Translations under genes and position numbers: made by a program
Notes under the pieces: generated by a model
The model's input: only the letters and a program-made list of their open reading frames with translations
The model's database searches: none
What the model was told of the DNA's origin: nothing
Part shown: piece by piece, positions 18,119 through 26,586 of the stretch
Numbering within the stretch: position 1 is the stretch's first letter
How the letters are laid out: each line of letters starts with the position of its first letter
NCBI GenBank assembly: GCA_021799405.1
Contig: JAJZAL010000002.1
Span: 1-64,000 of the forward strand
Direction of reading: 5' to 3'
Length of the DNA: 64,000 bases
Origin: Acidobacteriota bacterium
GTDB lineage: Bacteria > Acidobacteriota > Terriglobia > Terriglobales > Acidobacteriaceae

Positions 18119-19288
18119 TTACTTCGCGACCGCCGCCTTCACGCCCGCCTGCTCGCGCAGCGCCGCGGCCTTGTCGGTCTGCTCCCAGGAAAACTCGCTC
18201 TCCGTACGACCAAAGTGCCCATACGCAGCCGTCTTCTGGTAGATCGGCCGGCGCAGGTTCAGGCTTTCGATAATGCCCTTCGGCGTCAGCTCGAAGTTGG
18301 CGCGCACCAGCTTCTCCAGCTCCGTCGAACTCGCCTTGCCCGTCCCGAAAGTATCCACCAGCACGCTCACCGGCTCCGCCACGCCAATCGCGTAAGCCAG
18401 CTGCACTTCGCAGCGCTCCGCCAGTCCGGCCGCCACAATGTTCTTGGCAATGTACCGCGCCAGGTACGCCGCCGAGCGGTCCACCTTTGTCGGATCCTTG
18501 CCCGAGAACGCCCCACCGCCATGCCGGCCCATGCCCCCGTAGGTATCCACGATGATCTTGCGGCCCGTCAGGCCCGTGTCGCCCATCGGCCCGCCGATCA
18601 CAAACCGGCCCGTCGGATTGATGTGGTACTTCGTGTTCTCGTCCAGCAGCTCGGGCGGCAGAACTGCCTGAATCACATTCTTCAGAATGTCCGCGCGCAG
18701 CTCTTCGGTTGTCACCGAATCCGCATGCTGCGTCGAAATCACCACTGCGTCAATGCGCTTCGGCTTGAAGTTTTCGTCGTACTCCACCGTCACCTGGCTC
18801 TTGCCGTCCGGCCGCAGATACGCCATCCGCCCGTTCTTGCGAACTTCGGTCAGCCGCCGCGTCAGCTTGTGCGCCAGCGAAATCGCCGTCGGCATCAGCT
18901 CCGGCGTCTCGTTCGTCGCGTAGCCGAACATCATGCCCTGGTCGCCCGCGCCGCCCGTGTCCACGCCCATCGCGATATCGCCGGACTGCTTGTTGATCGT
19001 CGAAATCACCGCGCACGTATTCGAGTCAAAACCGTACAGCGCGTTGTCATAGCCAATCGACGCCACCACGCCGCGCACCAGTGCCTGGAAGTCCACATAC
19101 GCCTTCGTCGTGATCTCGCCTGCGATCACCACCAGTCCGGTGGCTGTCAGCGTCTCGCACGCCACCCGGCTGTAAGGATCCTGCTCCAGGCAGGCGTCCA
19201 GAATCGCATCCGAAATCTGATCGGCAATCTTGTCCGGATGGCCTTCTGTGACCGACTCCGAGGTAAAAAGAAATCTCTCCTGTGGCAA
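18119..19288 (-). CDS. metK: S-adenosylmethionine synthase
   Basis: The protein has 389 residues. The enzyme makes S-adenosylmethionine from methionine and ATP. Family marks are [29 protein letters not shown] and [19 protein letters not shown]. The frame stays open to 19402, but the conserved protein begins near [13 protein letters not shown] and a TTG at 19288 has GGAGG eight bases upstream, so that start is chosen. The 170-base leader holds nested inverted repeats, described separately. A strong terminator follows, so metK appears monocistronic. Confidence 0.97.
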   Translation of the reverse strand: MPQERFLFTSESVTEGHPDKIADQISDAILDACLEQDPYSRVACETLTATGLVVIAGEITTKAYVDFQALVRGVVASIGYDNALYGFDSNTCAVISTINKQSGDIAMGVDTGGAGDQGMMFGYATNETPELMPTAISLAHKLTRRLTEVRKNGRMAYLRPDGKSQVTVEYDENFKPKRIDAVVISTQHADSVTTEELRADILKNVIQAVLPPELLDENTKYHINPTGRFVIGGPMGDTGLTGRKIIVDTYGGMGRHGGGAFSGKDPTKVDRSAAYLARYIAKNIVAAGLAERCEVQLAYAIGVAEPVSVLVDTFGTGKASSTELEKLVRANFELTPKGIIESLNLRRPIYQKTAAYGHFGRTESEFSWEQTDKAAALREQAGVKAAVAK

Positions 19289-19351
19289 AACAACATCCTC
19301 CGTCTTCAACTCGCCTGCCGCATCGGCGGCATCCCCGCCGAACTCCATTTC

Positions 19352-19460
19352 GGTCAGCAGATCGTCCCAGCAAACTCTACCGGTGCAGGCGGATAACCAC
19401 ATGGCCCGCGGCTCAGGGCATTTCTGCCCCCAAATGGGCCATCTCTGATGCTACCTGACC
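19352..19460 (-). ncRNA. Structured metK leader, candidate regulatory RNA of unrecognised class
   Basis: On the minus strand a 6-bp closing helix (GGTCAG at 19460-19455 with CTGACC at 19357-19352) encloses a stacked hairpin: ATGGCCC (19442-19436) pairs with GGGCCAT (19407-19401), and inside it GGGCA and TGCCC close a GAAA loop. Short hairpins GG-TTAT-CC and CCGG/CTGG complete a junction. Two further hairpins lie between it and the metK ribosome binding site. It does not match the SAM-I core that could be checked by eye. A riboswitch role is inference. Confidence 0.4.
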
Positions 19461-19533
19461 GCTTCCGCCCCCGCAATCGGCCCGCGCTCAATGGCTTCCT
19501 CCGGCCCTCCACCGGCCAATCCCGGCCCCTGAA

Positions 19534-19559
19534 CGGATTTTCAAGCCCGGATTTTCAAG
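19534..19559. repeat. Tandem 12-base repeat cggattttcaag, two copies
   Basis: Copies lie at 19534-19545 and 19548-19559, a 14-base period, followed by degenerate copies of the CCGGAT core up to about 19595. The repeats are in the 320-base gap between metK and the upstream gene and might be upstream control sites of metK or simple slippage. Confidence 0.5.
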
Positions 19560-19609
19560 TCCGGATCTCAGCCCCGGATCCATCCCCCGGATTCCGCGCT
19601 CTTTCACTG

Positions 19610-20539
19610 TTACTGTTTCGGATTCTGCGGCTGGCCCTCCCCCGAACTCTGCCCCGAACTTTGCCCCGGCTGCCCGCTCTTCGCCCCGGCCTTCCCCGGA
19701 TTCTTCAGCTTCTTCCCGTCGAAAATCAACGTCACGCGGGAGCCAAAACGCTTGTATTTCGTATAGGTGATCGTCTCGGTCATGTGCACGTTCTCGCTCA
19801 GGTAGCCACTCCCGCCCTCAAAATGCAGCCACCCCGCGCCGTGCGTCCATGCCGGAAACCAATACTTCCCATCCACCTGCTGGTAAAACGTGATGAACGG
19901 CAGCGACAAATCCTCCTGCCCGCGCTTCAAGTCATCCGGAACGCTCTTGCCATCCGTCACCACAATCTGGTGGTCCCGCTGGTCCACCCAGATCCGACCG
20001 TCAAAATACCGGTAGCCCTTCACGATCCTCTTCGGCGCCACGTCAAACACGTACGTCTCTACCTGGTCCACCTTCTGCCGGCCTACGTACGTCACGTTGT
20101 ATTCGCCAATCTGCTGCGCCGTCAGCACGAACGGCATGCGGTGGTCGATGTCCTGAAAGTCCGACTCCGACATCATCACGTTCGCGTTCATCAGCGTGCT
20201 CGGCGGAGCAAACAACACCTGCTCCACGCGCCTCCCATGCGAATCCTTCCCTACCGCATCCACCTCGTAGTACTCGCCCTTCGGCTTGTCATCGCTGTTC
20301 AGCGCTTCCACCTTCGCCGTCCGGACCCAGGTGTAATTTGTCATCGCCTCTGAGAACTGCGTCTCTTTCGCCACAAATTCCCGGATCAGCTGCTTTACCG
20401 GAACCGACGGCGGAGCCGGATTCAGCGGCCCAAATCCCGAGTCCAGCGGCATAAACCGCGACGACGACTGCCCCAGCGCACACGGCACCGCCACCGCCGC
20501 CAAACCCAGCACACCCGCCAGCACCCATCCCGCTCGCAT
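19610..20539 (-). CDS. Secreted LolA-like (outer-membrane lipoprotein-sorting-like) protein
   Basis: The protein has 309 residues. ATG 20539 has GAGGG six bases upstream and starts a clear signal peptide ending PCALGQ; in-frame codons further upstream lack one. The mature part has YTWVRTAKVEAL, YVGRQKVDQVETYVFDVAPKR and YFDGRIWVDQRDHQIV, the pattern of a beta-sheet LolA/LppX-like fold that holds a lipid or lipoprotein. The C-terminus is a Lys/Pro/Gly/Gln low-complexity tail. It is a single gene between metK and a divergent small gene. The function is a fold-level guess. Confidence 0.65.
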   Translation of the reverse strand: MRAGWVLAGVLGLAAVAVPCALGQSSSRFMPLDSGFGPLNPAPPSVPVKQLIREFVAKETQFSEAMTNYTWVRTAKVEALNSDDKPKGEYYEVDAVGKDSHGRRVEQVLFAPPSTLMNANVMMSESDFQDIDHRMPFVLTAQQIGEYNVTYVGRQKVDQVETYVFDVAPKRIVKGYRYFDGRIWVDQRDHQIVVTDGKSVPDDLKRGQEDLSLPFITFYQQVDGKYWFPAWTHGAGWLHFEGGSGYLSENVHMTETITYTKYKRFGSRVTLIFDGKKLKNPGKAGAKSGQPGQSSGQSSGEGQPQNPKQ

Positions 20540-20632
20540 TCGCCACCCTCGACCCATCACCCCAACCCCTGCTGTCAGAATAGACGCGCCAGCCAGCCTA
20601 TTAGTGTGGTCTGATATGAGGCGGTAAACAAA

Positions 20633-21031
20633 ATGACTCCTTGGATAGGCAATCAAAAAGCACCGACGACTGAATGGTTCTGGACAAAGTTGGATCGTCT
20701 CGTCGGATCCAGCTTCCCTTCTGCATCAAGGCGCTTCATTACGATGCGAAATATCGCCATTGCGGTGCTTTGTCTATTTGCCATTAACATTGCCTTCGAT
20801 AACTACCTCTTCCAGAAAGGGCAGCTGCCAAAAGCCCAAATTCAATCAATGAGATTCGCGCATAATCCGGTATTTCTCATTCCATACTGCATATTTCTCG
20901 CAGTCGGATTTACGTTCATCACCCGGGCGAACGTGAAACCCGAACACGCTTACCTGAAAGCCGGTATCTTCGGAATGCTGCTCGCAGGCCTCCTCGGAAC
21001 GTGCTGGATTCTGCTCTTTCCCTTAAGCTGA
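20633..21031 (+). CDS. Small membrane protein, function unknown
   Basis: The protein has 132 residues, with three hydrophobic segments (about residues 40-56, 78-97 and 108-130). An alternative start at 20744 (MRNIAIAVLCLF) would remove the non-hydrophobic N-terminus. Base composition is less GC-rich than its neighbours. It ends seven bases before recX. No family was recognised. Confidence 0.55.
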   Translation: MTPWIGNQKAPTTEWFWTKLDRLVGSSFPSASRRFITMRNIAIAVLCLFAINIAFDNYLFQKGQLPKAQIQSMRFAHNPVFLIPYCIFLAVGFTFITRANVKPEHAYLKAGIFGMLLAGLLGTCWILLFPLS

Positions 21032-21038
21032 GTCCCCC

Positions 21039-21593
21039 ATGCCCTTCCCCCGCAAACCCCGAAAGCCCCGCGAACCCCTCACCGAAGACGCCCTCTACGA
21101 GTACGCCGTCCAGGCTCTCGCCCGCCGCATGCGCACCGTCGCCGAGCTCCGCCGCCTCATGCGCACCCGCGTCGAACCCGGCGAGCCCGGCGAAGCCAAA
21201 ATCGTCGCCGTCATCGCCCGCCTCCAGTCCCAGCGCTATCTTGACGACCGCTCCTTCGCCGCCGACTACGCCCGCCTCCGCCAGGAAAACTCCCGCTTCG
21301 GCAAGCGCCGCGTCCGCCAGGACCTCCAGGTCAAGGGCGTCAACCCCGCACTCATCTCCGAAACCCTCGACGCCGCCTACGAAAACGTCGACGAAGAAGC
21401 CCTCGCCCGCCGCCACCTCGAGCGCAAAGGCGTCCGCCAGCCCACCAATGACAAGGAATCCGCCCGCGTCATGCGCATGCTCGTCCGCGCCGGCTTCTCC
21501 ACCTCCACCATTTACAAAATCCTCCGCCAGTGGAACGCCAGCGAAGAAGCCCTCACCGCCCTCGACAACCTCAACGACCCACCGGCACTCTGA
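21039..21593 (+). CDS. recX: Regulatory protein RecX
   Basis: The protein has 184 residues. Three-helix RecX repeats are visible: DALYEYAVQALARRMRTVAELRRLM, RLQSQRYLDDRSFAADYARLR, FGKRRVRQDLQVKGV and a last repeat with VRAGFSTSTIYKILRQW. RecX binds RecA filaments and restrains recombination. The basic N-terminus (PRKPRKPREP) is common. recA is not in the window. The start is only seven bases after the preceding gene. Confidence 0.88.
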   Translation: MPFPRKPRKPREPLTEDALYEYAVQALARRMRTVAELRRLMRTRVEPGEPGEAKIVAVIARLQSQRYLDDRSFAADYARLRQENSRFGKRRVRQDLQVKGVNPALISETLDAAYENVDEEALARRHLERKGVRQPTNDKESARVMRMLVRAGFSTSTIYKILRQWNASEEALTALDNLNDPPAL

Positions 21594-21729
21594 GCTCCCG
21601 GCCCTCTCGGAAAACGCCCTTCAAATTCGACCACCTACTCGTTCTGCGGCCTGCCCAGGCCTCTGCCCTGCTTCGTTGGCCCACTCGCTGGCTCGCCGGC
21701 TCGCTCGATCGGCTATCCTTTACCTCGTC

Positions 21730-22155
21730 ATGGACGCCGAACTCCTCCGCACCTGGCTCCTCACCCTGCCCCACGTCGAAGAAACCATGCAGTGGGGCGA
21801 AAGCCTCGTCTTCTGGGTCGGCGACAAGGCCATCGGAGGCAAAATGTTCGCCGTCGCCAACCTCCATCACGAATCCCGCGCCATCCTCTCCTTCGCCGCC
21901 GGCCCCGAGCGCTTCGCCGAGCTTCTGGAAGTCGAAGGCGTCTTCCCCGCTCCATATCTCGCCCGCGCCCACTGGATCGCCATCGAGCAATGGGACACCT
22001 TCCCCACACCCGAGCTCAAATCCCTCCTCCGCGATGCCCGCTCCCTCGTCGAAGCCAGACTCCCCAAACGCACCCGAGACGTGCTGGCCCTCCCCGCAGC
22101 CCAGCGCCGCAAACTCATCGCCGCCCGCAAAAAGCAACTCGCAAATCAGGAATGA
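21730..22155 (+). CDS. MmcQ/YjbR family protein
   Basis: The protein has 141 residues. The ATG at 21730 gives the normal family N-terminus MDAELLRTWLLTLPHVEETMQWGE; the longer open frame before it lies over recX. The YjbR-type fold is shown by WGESLVFWVGDKAIGGKMFAV, ILSFAAGPERFAELLEVEGVFPAPYLARAHWI and an Arg/Lys-rich tail that may contact DNA. The biochemical role of this family is not established. It lies 136 bases after recX and could be its own unit. Confidence 0.88.
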   Translation: MDAELLRTWLLTLPHVEETMQWGESLVFWVGDKAIGGKMFAVANLHHESRAILSFAAGPERFAELLEVEGVFPAPYLARAHWIAIEQWDTFPTPELKSLLRDARSLVEARLPKRTRDVLALPAAQRRKLIAARKKQLANQE

Positions 22156-22252
22156 ACCAGGGCGCACCTTTGCGGCCGCCAGACGCACGGTGGAAGCCCC
22201 GGGCTTTTGAGCATTTTCCCTATGGGTATAGACCGAAGGGAGAATCTCACCC

Positions 22253-22276
22253 CGGCTTTTCCGTGAAGAAAAGCCG
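22253..22276. terminator. Hairpin after the MmcQ/YjbR gene
   Basis: A perfect 9-bp stem (cggcttttc and gaaaagccg) has the loop cgtgaa. The downstream strand is not T-rich, so terminator function is uncertain. Confidence 0.35.
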
Positions 22277-22399
22277 CGCTTGGTTGATTTCAGAAAGTTC
22301 ACAATCATAGGAGAAGTGCTCTAGGGTCTGTGTGAGCCTGATGTGCCGGGAATTACCCTCAAACTTGGTATCCTGAAACTAAGGACATGCAAAAAAAAA

Positions 22400-22416
22400 C
22401 GGCTGGGATCCAGCCG
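22400..22416. terminator. Bidirectional intrinsic terminator
   Basis: A 7-bp stem (cggctgg, gat, ccagccg) is preceded by nine A residues and followed by cTTTTTT, so it can stop transcription in both directions. Confidence 0.85.
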
Positions 22417-22629
22417 CTTTTTTACGCCCTGAACCAGCCCCAAACCGGGAGCTTTCCAGTGAAAGCCCCCGAAAAACATGAATCCCTCCAATAAAATCAA
22501 TAGGATACCCACAAAAATAAGGGGTACCCGGTCATTCTTGCAACCAGTCGATTCCATAGAATCAACCACTTCCCCACCAAAAGGAGGGGGAGCAGCAGAG
22601 TCTTCTAAGCGCACCACAGAATCGCATAC

Positions 22630-22651
22630 CTATACGATTTCAATCGTATAG
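22630..22651. repeat. 22-base palindrome ctatacgatt-tc-aatcgtatag
   Basis: The 10-base arms are perfect around TC. Flanking half-sites (aatcgcat at 22619, gatcgtattg at 22651 and gaatcgca at 22659) repeat the same core, so five related half-sites lie in about 50 bases. It is 210 bases before the UvrC-like gene. Confidence 0.7.
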
Positions 22652-22862
22652 ATCGTATTGAATCGCACCATTGCCCCGCGCTGCAAGTAATATGATCCAA
22701 AAGACTTACAAGACTAATATCCCATAAATAAATGATTCCAAAGGATTTTCCAGACGTTAATCAAACAAACTAAAAATCGCAGGGTACGGCACACCTGAAA
22801 TGAGCTCCCTCCTCCACGGCACGACCGACCGCTGACTTGCTAACCTTGCAGCAGGAACCCTG

Positions 22863-24122
22863 ATGCTCGAGCAGTCGCTCCCTTTCGACCCGCAAAATCC
22901 CTGCTGGGATCTCATTCCCGCCGGGCCGGGAGTTTTCGCACTCTTTGGCAGCGACGACCGCGCCGAGCCCTACCTCAACCGCTCCCCCAACCTGCGCCGC
23001 CGACTGCGCCGACTGCTCTCCCCCAGCCCCGGCCACACGAAGCGCCTCGAGCTCGCGGCCCGCATCCGCCGCATCGAGTACACGCTCACAGGCTCCGAGT
23101 TTGAAGCTCTTTTCACCCTTTACCAGGCCTCCAACACGGCCTTCGGACCCGACCGCGCCCGCGAGCGCCTCCACCTCCGCCCGCCTGTCTTCCTGCGGAT
23201 GGCCATGAACAACGAGTTTCCCCGCGTTTATCCCTCCACCCGGCTCACCCTCAGCGCCGCGCCGGACCTCTTCGGCCCATTCCCCTCCCGCTGGCTCGCC
23301 GAGCGCTGGCTCGAATCCATGCTCAACCTCTTCCTGCTCCGCCGCTGTCAGGAAGACCTTCATCCCGACCCCAGCCATCCCGGCTGCATCTATTCCGAGC
23401 TCAAGAAGTGCCTTGCACCCTGCTTCCAGGGCTGCTCCCCTGAGCGCTATGCCCAGGAGGCCGCCGCCGTCCACGCCTTCCTCGCCACCCGCGGCCAAAG
23501 CCTCCTCGCCCAGCTCACCGCCGAGCGCGACGCCGCATCCGAGGCCCTCGACTTCGAAAAAGCCGCCGACCTCCACGTCAAAGTCACACGTGTAGAAGAG
23601 GTTATCGCCGCCATGCCGGAAGCCGTCCACCCGCTCCCACGGCTCTCGGGCCTCATCCTCCAGCCCTCATCGCAGCCCCAATCCGTCACCCTCTTCCTGC
23701 TCGAATCCGGCCGGCTCGCCGGCCCCGTCCCGTTCTCTACCCATGGCATGCGTCACCCCAACGAGCAATCCAGCTCCTCGTCGCTCTTTGCCCACCCCAC
23801 CATGCTCGAGCCGGTCCCGCTCGCCGAAGGCCCCGTCACCACCACCCGCGACGAGCTGGAAGCTCGCCTCGAATCAGCCCTCGCCACCCTCCGGCAGTCG
23901 CTCGATCGGCCCTCCTCCAGCCTCGTCGCTGATCACCTCTCGCTCTTCCGCCGCTGGTTCTACCGTCCCCAGGCCAAACGCACCGGTGAACTCGTCTTCG
24001 CCCAGCCCGACGGAACCATCCCCGCCAAGGCCGTCCTGCGTGCTGTTTCCCGCGTCTTCCGCGCCGCCCAGACCCCTCCGCCGGCCGACAATACCCCCCT
24101 CCAACCCGAATCCACCCCCTGA
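22863..24122 (+). CDS. UvrC-like protein with degenerate GIY-YIG domain and no C-terminal nuclease
   Basis: The protein has 419 residues. The N-terminus aligns to the UvrC GIY-YIG domain: GPGVFALFG where UvrC has PGVY, then EPYLNRSPNLRRRLRRLL where UvrC has LYVGKAxNLRxRV. The Tyr of GIY is Phe and the YIG is lost, but the Arg after Asn-Leu remains. A KKCLAPCFQGCS motif and a UVR motif (ASEALDFEKAADLHVKVTRVEEVI) follow, both UvrC hallmarks. The RNase H-like nuclease and HhH domains of full UvrC (about 600 residues) are missing. It may be a UvrB-binding accessory protein. Whether it cuts DNA is doubtful. Confidence 0.75.
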   Translation: MLEQSLPFDPQNPCWDLIPAGPGVFALFGSDDRAEPYLNRSPNLRRRLRRLLSPSPGHTKRLELAARIRRIEYTLTGSEFEALFTLYQASNTAFGPDRARERLHLRPPVFLRMAMNNEFPRVYPSTRLTLSAAPDLFGPFPSRWLAERWLESMLNLFLLRRCQEDLHPDPSHPGCIYSELKKCLAPCFQGCSPERYAQEAAAVHAFLATRGQSLLAQLTAERDAASEALDFEKAADLHVKVTRVEEVIAAMPEAVHPLPRLSGLILQPSSQPQSVTLFLLESGRLAGPVPFSTHGMRHPNEQSSSSSLFAHPTMLEPVPLAEGPVTTTRDELEARLESALATLRQSLDRPSSSLVADHLSLFRRWFYRPQAKRTGELVFAQPDGTIPAKAVLRAVSRVFRAAQTPPPADNTPLQPESTP

Positions 24123-24134
24123 TACACTGGCGGC

Positions 24135-24809
24135 ATGGCGATCGACCTGCTTCCGTCCATCCTCGCAGCCGACTTCTCACGACTCGCAGACGAGGTCAAG
24201 GCGGCGGAACGCGGCGGCGGCGCCGCTCTCCACATCGACGTCATGGACGGCCACTTCGTCCCCAACCTGACCTTCGGCCCGGCACTCGTCAAGGCGATCC
24301 GCAAGCACACCACCATGCCCTTCGACTGCCACATGATGGTCCAGCACCCCGACGAGTTCGTCCCCGCCTTCGCCGACGCCGGCGTCGACTGGATGAGCGT
24401 CCACTACGAGGCCTGCCCGCACCTGCATCGCTCCCTCGAGCTCATCCGCGACTACGGCATGGAACCGGCCGTCGTCATCAATCCGGCCACCGCCGTCGAT
24501 CTCCTCGTACCTGTCCTCCCCATGGTCCACCACGTCCTGGTCATGAGCGTCAACCCCGGCTTTGGCGGCCAGCGGTTCATTCCCTACACGCTCACCAAGA
24601 TCGGGCAGCTGAAAGAACTTCGCCAGAACATGGGCCTCACGTTTAGGATTGAAGTTGACGGCGGCGTCGATCGTGACACCGTCGCAAGCGTCGTCGATGC
24701 CGGAGCCGACATGCTCGTCGCCGGCACTGCCGTCTTTAACAATGGCCGTGCGGAAGAGGAAGCGCGGGAGCTGCTGGCTTTGGCTCGCAAAGCCGACCCG
24801 GCAGCGTAA
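24135..24809 (+). CDS. rpe: Ribulose-phosphate 3-epimerase
   Basis: The protein has 224 residues, standard length. It interconverts ribulose 5-phosphate and xylulose 5-phosphate in the pentose phosphate pathway. Marks: LLPSILAADFSRL, HIDVMDGHFVPNLTFGP with metal ligands His and Asp, FDCHMMV, VMSVNPGFGGQRF and EVDGGVD near residue 175, the second catalytic Asp. It starts 12 bases after the UvrC-like gene and is 46 bases before bamD, so cotranscription is possible. Confidence 0.97.
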   Translation: MAIDLLPSILAADFSRLADEVKAAERGGGAALHIDVMDGHFVPNLTFGPALVKAIRKHTTMPFDCHMMVQHPDEFVPAFADAGVDWMSVHYEACPHLHRSLELIRDYGMEPAVVINPATAVDLLVPVLPMVHHVLVMSVNPGFGGQRFIPYTLTKIGQLKELRQNMGLTFRIEVDGGVDRDTVASVVDAGADMLVAGTAVFNNGRAEEEARELLALARKADPAA

Positions 24810-24855
24810 GGTTCAGTAAGGGCGCGCCCGGCAACAGGCGTGCGGTAGAGGTGTT

Positions 24856-26463
24856 ATGAAACGGTTGGTCACAGGCATTACTGCCCTTTGCATCGGAATG
24901 GCGCTCTGCGCCCCACCCCACGCCTGGGCTAGAAAGCGGCACAAGCATCACAAGTCGCGCTATTCGGCTGTCAATAAGAACCCGCTCGCGGGTCTCAAAA
25001 CCGAACAGCCCGATGCACAGCTCTTCGACAAGGCCATGAAGGCCATGCGCAAGGGACGCTACGACGTCGCGCGCCTCGACCTGGAAACCCTCCTCAATGC
25101 GTACCCGTCCACTGAGTATGCCATGCGCGCCAAGCTCGCCATCGGTGACACCTGGTACCTCGAAGGTGGCCCGGCCGCCATGCAGCAGGCTGCCGCGGAA
25201 TATCGCGACTTCATCACCTTCTTCCCCAACTCCCCGGAAGCGGCAGAAGCACAGATGAAGATCGGCGACATTTACTTCCAGCAGATGGAGCGCCCCGACC
25301 GCGACCCCACCAACGCATTCAAAGCGCAAAAAGAATACCGGGCGATGATCGAGCAGTTCCCTGACTCGCCGCTCCTGCCCCGCGCAAAGCAAAAGCTGCG
25401 CGAAGTTCAGGAAGTCCTCGCCCAGCGCCAGTTTGAAGTCGGCCAGTTCTATGCGACAAGGGAAGACTGGGCGGGCTCCATCGCTCGCCTGCAGACCGTC
25501 GCTGACCTCTACCCGCTCTATAGCAAGAGCTGCGAAAACCTCATCCTGCTCGGCGACGATTACGCCAATGAGGCCGCCCAGGTGCAAGGGCTCAAGCTTC
25601 CCGCCAAGGCCAAAGAGGAACTGCTCTCCTATTACAACGGCCGCGCCGCCGAGGCCTGGGATCGCGCCGTCACCCATTACCCCATGTCGCCAACCGCGGA
25701 TCAGGCCAAGGACCGCCTGATCGCTCTCGGTCGCCCCATCCCGCAGCCTACACCGGAGGAACTCGCTGAGAGCGAGGCCATGGAAGCCAGCCGCGTCCCC
25801 GTACGTTTCAAGGCGCGTGCTCTCGATATCTTCAAGCGTGCCGGCTCCACGCCGATTGAAGCTGCCCGCGTGGGTGAGCCGACACTGACCGATCCAGCAC
25901 AGACTTACGCTCCTGCAATCGCTCGCCAGCAGAAGGCTGTCTTCCTGGCGGCACTCCAGGGCAAACCCCTCACCTCGGCCAAGGGCAACGGGACGCAGCT
26001 CGCACATACCAATAGCAACACCGTCCTGACGGTGAGCCCCGCGCAGACCACCAGCGGTAGCACCAACGTAACACCGACCGCCACCTTCGAGACTGTTCCT
26101 ACGGGGAATGCAAGCTCAGGGGGAGATGCGGCAACCGTTGAGGTTGCACCGGTCACCGCCACCGCGAACACCTCATCCGCGAACCGTCCTGCGGAAATCA
26201 ACGGCCAGCCCATCCCGATCCCGAACAGCACGCCGATTGCCGCTGCCGTTGGCCCCAACCGTCCCGGTGCTCTGCCTCCGGTCCAGAAGCCAACAGCAGG
26301 CCCCCCCCAGCAGATCAACGACGTCAAGAATGCGGGCCCCGTCAACATGGCTGCCGCAACCTCGGCCGGCAAGCACAAGAAGAAGGCCAAGTTCAACCGC
26401 AAGGAAGAGTCTTCCAGCCGGCATAAGCCCCGCAAGGGCCTCCGCAAGCTGAATCCCTTCTAA
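24856..26463 (+). CDS. bamD: BamD-like outer-membrane assembly protein with long C-terminal extension
   Basis: The protein has 535 residues; classical BamD has about 245. A signal peptide ends near HAWA; there is a Cys at position 18 but the lipobox is poor, so lipid anchoring is unsure. TPR-like helices run from about residue 55 to 300: LFDKAMKAMRKGRYDVARLDLETLLNAYPS, AAAEYRDFITFFPNSPEAAEAQMKIGDIYF and EYRAMIEQFPDSPLLPRAKQKL. After residue 320 the chain is Thr/Ala/Pro/Asn-rich low complexity and ends in a Lys/Arg-rich tail (KHKKKAKFNRKEESSSRHKPRK). The TPR part supports outer-membrane beta-barrel assembly. The tail is unexplained. Confidence 0.82.
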   Translation: MKRLVTGITALCIGMALCAPPHAWARKRHKHHKSRYSAVNKNPLAGLKTEQPDAQLFDKAMKAMRKGRYDVARLDLETLLNAYPSTEYAMRAKLAIGDTWYLEGGPAAMQQAAAEYRDFITFFPNSPEAAEAQMKIGDIYFQQMERPDRDPTNAFKAQKEYRAMIEQFPDSPLLPRAKQKLREVQEVLAQRQFEVGQFYATREDWAGSIARLQTVADLYPLYSKSCENLILLGDDYANEAAQVQGLKLPAKAKEELLSYYNGRAAEAWDRAVTHYPMSPTADQAKDRLIALGRPIPQPTPEELAESEAMEASRVPVRFKARALDIFKRAGSTPIEAARVGEPTLTDPAQTYAPAIARQQKAVFLAALQGKPLTSAKGNGTQLAHTNSNTVLTVSPAQTTSGSTNVTPTATFETVPTGNASSGGDAATVEVAPVTATANTSSANRPAEINGQPIPIPNSTPIAAAVGPNRPGALPPVQKPTAGPPQQINDVKNAGPVNMAAATSAGKHKKKAKFNRKEESSSRHKPRKGLRKLNPF

Positions 26464-26483
26464 GCTGAAGTGCTAACCTCGCG

Positions 26484-26510
26484 CAAAGGGTCGCCTCGTG
26501 CGACCCTTTG
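26484..26510 (+). terminator. Terminator after bamD
   Basis: A perfect 11-bp stem (caaagggtcgc and gcgaccctttg, loop ctcgt) starts 20 bases after the bamD stop. The following ttgtgcc is only weakly T-rich. Confidence 0.75.
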
Positions 26511-26542
26511 TTGTGCCCATGAATAGCCGTGCAATCGTCGCC

Positions 26543-26561
26543 GCTATACTAGCGGTATAGC
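26543..26561. promoter_or_regulatory. Palindrome gctatac-tagcg-gtatagc in the valS promoter region
   Basis: Perfect 7-base arms surround five bases, 25 bases before the valS ATG. TATACT inside the left arm could be a -10 hexamer, in which case a bound protein would block the promoter. No clear -35 and no T-box features were found. Confidence 0.45.
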
Positions 26562-26586
26562 CATAACGTCTTTCCTTTCCGCGATC

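Larger units (their letters stand above)
22156..22862. other. Gene-poor 0.7-kb stretch of lower GC with several palindromes
   Basis: No convincing gene is seen. A possible 98-codon minus-strand frame (22321-22617) crosses a strong terminator and is rejected. The stretch holds a 9-bp hairpin (22253-22276), a bidirectional terminator (22400-22416) and a 22-base perfect palindrome (22630-22651). The last 150 bases are AT-rich and probably carry the promoter of the next gene. Confidence 0.6.

Noticed and set aside
19289..19402. N-terminal extension of MetK by 38 residues
   Set aside because: The extension has no likeness to MetK, and the TTG at 19288 has a proper ribosome binding site. The DNA forms hairpins, which suits a leader.
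22321..22617. Possible 98-residue minus-strand protein with one hydrophobic segment
   Set aside because: It runs across a strong bidirectional terminator and has no good ribosome binding site.
26464..26586. T-box leader for valS
   Set aside because: The leader is too short and there is no specifier loop or antiterminator sequence.
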